From positions 67,762 through 131,761 of the forward strand of contig JBPWQW010000005.1 in the NCBI GenBank assembly GCA_051814705.1: 64,000 bases of DNA, written 5' to 3'. Position 1 is the stretch's first letter; the number at the start of each line of letters is the position of its first letter. The notes below the pieces were generated by a model, which was not told the DNA's origin, did no database searches, and worked only from the letters and a program-made list of their open reading frames with translations. This document shows, piece after piece, positions 61,294 through 64,000 of this stretch. Position numbers and translations under genes: made by a program. The stretch comes from Geojedonia sp051814705 (lineage in GTDB: Bacteria; Bacteroidota; Bacteroidia; Flavobacteriales; Flavobacteriaceae).

Positions 61294-62679
61294 ATGTCAA
61301 TATTAATAAAAAATGGTTGTGTTGTTTCAGCTTCTGAAAGTTATATAGCTGACGTTTATATTGAAGGGCAGCAAATTGTAGCCATTGGTAACAACTTGGA
61401 ATATTCGGCCGATAAAGTGATCGATGCGACCAATAAATTGGTTTTTCCTGGCGGGATCGATCCCCATGTGCATTTGGACATGCCGTTTATGGGAACCCAT
61501 TCTAGTGACGATTATGAAACTGGTACACGTGCCGCTTTACATGGCGGTACCACGACGGTCATCGATTTTATCCTTCAAACTCAAGGCGATACCCTCCATA
61601 ATGCCTTAAAAACTTGGCAAAAAAAATCAGAAGGAAAAGCCATAGGCGATTATTCCTATCACATGGCGGTGACCGACTTTAATGATGAGGTTGCAAAAGA
61701 AGTAGTGCAGATGATTGAAGAAGAGGGAATTTCATCCTTTAAAACCTTTATGGCCTATAAAGGCGCTTTGATGATTGACGACGGACAAATGGTTCAACTC
61801 ATGAAAGTGGTTAAAGAATATGGCGGTTTGGTTACGGTTCATGCCACCAATGGCGATATGATCGATTCGCTTATTGCCAAAAATAGGGCAGAAGGGAATA
61901 TGTCACCATTATACCATTATTTGTCGCAACCCGAAATTACCGAGGCCGAAGCTTCTGGTCGATTTACAGATATGTTGTATTATACAGGTTGCCCAGGATA
62001 CATCGTGCACATGACTTGTGAAGGGGCTTTAAATGCCGTTCGAAAAGCGACCCAACGCAATCAAAAAGTGTTTGTAGAAACCTGCACGCAATATTTGTTG
62101 TTAGATGCATCCTTATATGAAAAGGATTTTGAAGGCGCCAAATGGGTGATGAGTCCGCCATTGCGTGAAAAAAAAGATCAAGAAACATTATGGTCTGGCA
62201 TCAATCAAAGCTTGATACAAGTGGTGGGAACCGATCATTGTCCGTTTTTGTGGGAACAAAAGAATATGGGCAAAAACGATTTTTCAAAAATTCCAAACGG
62301 TCATCCCGGAATTGAACATCGTATGGAACTTTTGTTTTCTGAAGGGGTCAATAAAGGAAAAATCTCGTTGACAAAATATGTTGAAGTGACTTCTACCAAT
62401 GCAGCGAAAATCTTTGGCATGTACCCTAGAAAAGGAACCATCGCCATAGGAAGCGATGCCGATTTAGTTATTTTTGATCCGAATAAAGAACATGTAATTT
62501 CAGTGAAAACACATCATATGAATTGTGATTATTCGGCTTATGAAGGACAAAAAGTAAAAGGAAAAACCGAAACCGTGATTTTGAGAGGGGAAGTAGCTAT
62601 TGAAAAGGAAACCTGTAAATTAAAAGCGGGACACGGGCAATTCATACATAGGGGAAAAACGTCAAAAACAGTGATATAA
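61294..62679 (+). CDS. hydA: dihydropyrimidinase
   Basis: A 461-residue zinc amidohydrolase that opens 5,6-dihydrouracil or dihydrothymine to N-carbamoyl-beta-alanine or its 2-methyl form. Metal-binding His58 and His60 lie in GGIDPHVHLDMPF; the carbamylated-lysine motif is FMAYKG (about 156), and GTDHCPF gives the catalytic Asp. Full length. It is directly followed by the ureidopropionase-like gene, which performs the next step. Confidence 0.94.
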   Translation: MSILIKNGCVVSASESYIADVYIEGQQIVAIGNNLEYSADKVIDATNKLVFPGGIDPHVHLDMPFMGTHSSDDYETGTRAALHGGTTTVIDFILQTQGDTLHNALKTWQKKSEGKAIGDYSYHMAVTDFNDEVAKEVVQMIEEEGISSFKTFMAYKGALMIDDGQMVQLMKVVKEYGGLVTVHATNGDMIDSLIAKNRAEGNMSPLYHYLSQPEITEAEASGRFTDMLYYTGCPGYIVHMTCEGALNAVRKATQRNQKVFVETCTQYLLLDASLYEKDFEGAKWVMSPPLREKKDQETLWSGINQSLIQVVGTDHCPFLWEQKNMGKNDFSKIPNGHPGIEHRMELLFSEGVNKGKISLTKYVEVTSTNAAKIFGMYPRKGTIAIGSDADLVIFDPNKEHVISVKTHHMNCDYSAYEGQKVKGKTETVILRGEVAIEKETCKLKAGHGQFIHRGKTSKTVI

Positions 62680-62811
62680 TAGAACGCAGACCTGCCTGCA
62701 GGCAGGTAGCACAGATTTAACAGATTTTCGCAGATAAAAAATATGAAAACATCATGGCTTCTATATAAAATAGTCATATTAAATCAAAGCAATCAGCGTC
62801 ATCAGCGTTCA
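62680..62811 (+). repeat. TAGAACGC-family element with nested perfect palindrome
   Basis: TAGAACGCAGA starts 2 bp after the dihydropyrimidinase stop. The 18-bp palindrome ACCTGCCTGCAGGCAGGT (62690-62707) interrupts it. It resumes as AGCACAGATTTAACAGATTTTCGC and ends GTCATCAGCGTTC, 15 bp before the next ATG. Confidence 0.88.
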
Positions 62812-62825
62812 ATAAAAACAATAAA

Positions 62826-63692
62826 ATGAGTAGAAAAGTAAAATCAGGATTGATACAAATGAGTCTTCCAATGACTGAAGGGGAAGGTACAATTAAGGAA
62901 ATCATGGACGCCATGTACAATAAACATATTCCATTTATTGAAGAAGCAGGAAAGCAAGGCGTCCAAATTTTATGCTTACAAGAAATTTTTAACACACCTT
63001 ATTTTTGTCCTGGGCAGGATCGTAAATGGTATGCATCGGCCGAATCGGTTCCTGGACCAACCACCGAAAAAATGCAAGTGTTGGCCAAAAAATACAATAT
63101 GGTCATTATTGTCCCTATATATGAAAAAGAACAAGCGGGAGTTCTGTACAATACGGCTGCCGTTATTGATGCCGATGGGACCTATTTAGGAAAATATAGA
63201 AAAAATCATATTCCACATACCACAGGTTTTTGGGAAAAATTCTTCTTTAAACCTGGTAATTTGGGCTATCCCGTATTTCAGACGAAATATGCAAAAGTTG
63301 GGGTTTATATTTGCTACGATAGGCATTTTCCTGATGGAGCAAGGGTTTTAGGCTTGAATGGAGCAGAAATTGTATATAATCCATCTGCAACCGTTGCCGG
63401 ATTAAGTGAATATTTATGGAAATTGGAACAACCCGCTCATGCTGCCGCCAATGGCTATTTTATGGGTTGCATCAACAGGGTTGGAGAAGAAAAACCTTGG
63501 AATCTCGGTAAGTTTTACGGGCAATCCTATTTTGTAGATCCACGCGGACAAATATTTTCACAAGCCTCAAGGGATAATGATGAGCTCTTAGTGGCAGAAT
63601 TTGATTTGGATCTAATTGATGAAGTTCGTTCCACATGGCAATTTTACAGAGACAGGCGTCCGGAAACTTATGGTAAGTTGACAGAGCTTTAA
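62826..63692 (+). CDS. nitrilase-superfamily amidohydrolase, beta-ureidopropionase-like
   Basis: A 288-residue carbon-nitrogen hydrolase. The catalytic triad is Glu53 (LCLQEIFNTPYF), Lys126 (YRKNHIP) and Cys163 (YICYDRHFPDG). In the pyrimidine context it should hydrolyse N-carbamoyl-beta-alanine to beta-alanine, CO2 and ammonia; the family also has N-carbamoylputrescine amidase, which is similar. The last 12 codons (RPETYGKLTEL and stop) are copied in the tandem repeat that follows. Confidence 0.9.
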   Translation: MSRKVKSGLIQMSLPMTEGEGTIKEIMDAMYNKHIPFIEEAGKQGVQILCLQEIFNTPYFCPGQDRKWYASAESVPGPTTEKMQVLAKKYNMVIIVPIYEKEQAGVLYNTAAVIDADGTYLGKYRKNHIPHTTGFWEKFFFKPGNLGYPVFQTKYAKVGVYICYDRHFPDGARVLGLNGAEIVYNPSATVAGLSEYLWKLEQPAHAAANGYFMGCINRVGEEKPWNLGKFYGQSYFVDPRGQIFSQASRDNDELLVAEFDLDLIDEVRSTWQFYRDRRPETYGKLTEL

Positions 63693-64000
63693 AACTATAG
63701 AACGCAGATTACACAGATTGTTATGATAAAAAATGATAAATTGTGTTGAAAACAAATCAGTGTATATCTGTAAAATCCGCGTCATCAACGTTCCAACGAC
63801 ACACGTCCGGAAACTTATGGTAAGTTGACAGAGCTTTAAAACTATAGAACGCAGATTACACAGATTGTTATGATAAAAATTGATAAATTGTGTTGAAAAC
63901 AAATCAGTGTATATCTGTAAAATCCGCGTCATCAACGTTCCAACGACACACGTCCGGAAACTTATGGTAAGTTGACAGAGCTTTAAAACTATAGAACGCA
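63657..64000 (+). repeat. 147-bp tandem repeat, two full units and a third partial
   Basis: The unit, starting CGTCCGGAAACTTATGG, occurs at 63657, 63804 and 63951: an exact 147-bp period. Each unit contains the ureidopropionase 3' end with its stop codon, then TAGAACGCAGATTACACAGATTG and the right part ending CATCAACGTTCC. Units 1 and 2 differ by a single base in the element. The array continues past the right edge. This covers the whole gap after 63692. Confidence 0.95.

Noticed and set aside
63612..63935. 107-residue minus-strand open frame in the right-edge repeats
   Set aside because: It is produced by the tandem repeat itself (its sequence repeats internally with the 147-bp period) and runs antisense to the ureidopropionase gene end.

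Overview
The window looks like a chromosome segment of a marine-type member of the Flavobacteriaceae (phylum Bacteroidota). The DNA is AT-rich. Several promoters have the Bacteroidota form TAnnTTTG at -7, in two cases with TTG exactly 19 bp upstream (SRP RNA and lpd genes). Families typical of the group are present: DUF5686, DUF6503, DUF6952, DUF3667, YtxJ, glutaminyl cyclase and many LxxC lipoproteins. No rRNA, tRNA, CRISPR array or transposase was found.

Layout. 1-3.1 kb: a partial four-helix-bundle gene with a 14-bp tandem repeat, 3-hydroxyacyl-CoA dehydrogenase, a Gfo/Idh oxidoreductase and pcm. 3.2-7.8 kb: an accessory island of two modules, a large RloC/PrrC-like AAA ATPase and a lipoprotein/J-protein/membrane-protein trio. 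Each module is bracketed by its own short inverted repeat, and a compound palindrome lies between them. 7.9-12.1 kb: DUF5686 outer-membrane protein, smpB and small lipoproteins. 12.3-12.5 kb: a candidate 6S-like RNA. 12.9-19.3 kb: a deoxynucleoside catabolism cluster (pyrimidine nucleoside phosphorylase, long-form deoxyribose-phosphate aldolase, a two-domain ALDH16-type dehydrogenase, purine nucleoside phosphorylase, and a second, short aldolase on the opposite strand). 19.6-53 kb: mostly housekeeping genes (clpB, fumarylacetoacetase, glyA, SRP RNA, transaldolase-like gene, ABC-F ATPase, thioredoxin/peroxiredoxin, NhaC antiporter, a transsulfuration enzyme divergent from an Lrp regulator, lpd, S1/P1 nuclease, DEAD-box helicase, pabB-like gene, tilS).

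53.2-64 kb: adenine deaminase followed by an apparent reductive pyrimidine (uracil/thymine) catabolic operon: methylmalonate-semialdehyde dehydrogenase, class III aminotransferase, NCS1 permease, dihydropyrimidinase and beta-ureidopropionase-like amidohydrolase. The dihydropyrimidine dehydrogenase for the first step is not in the window and may lie beyond the right edge. Two small genes of unclear role interrupt the operon: a four-helix-bundle protein and a GxxExxY (PDDEXK-like) protein.

The most striking structure is a repeat family with ends TAGAACGC...GCGTTC. It fills nearly every junction from adenine deaminase to the right edge, always in the same orientation. Left ends lie 0-7 bp from the upstream stop codon and right ends 8-17 bp from the next start codon. 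In two places the element is tandemly amplified and the amplified unit includes the 3' tail of the upstream gene. The GxxExxY gene sits directly next to the larger array, which suggests, but does not prove, a REP/RAYT-like relation between a nuclease-fold protein and its repeats.
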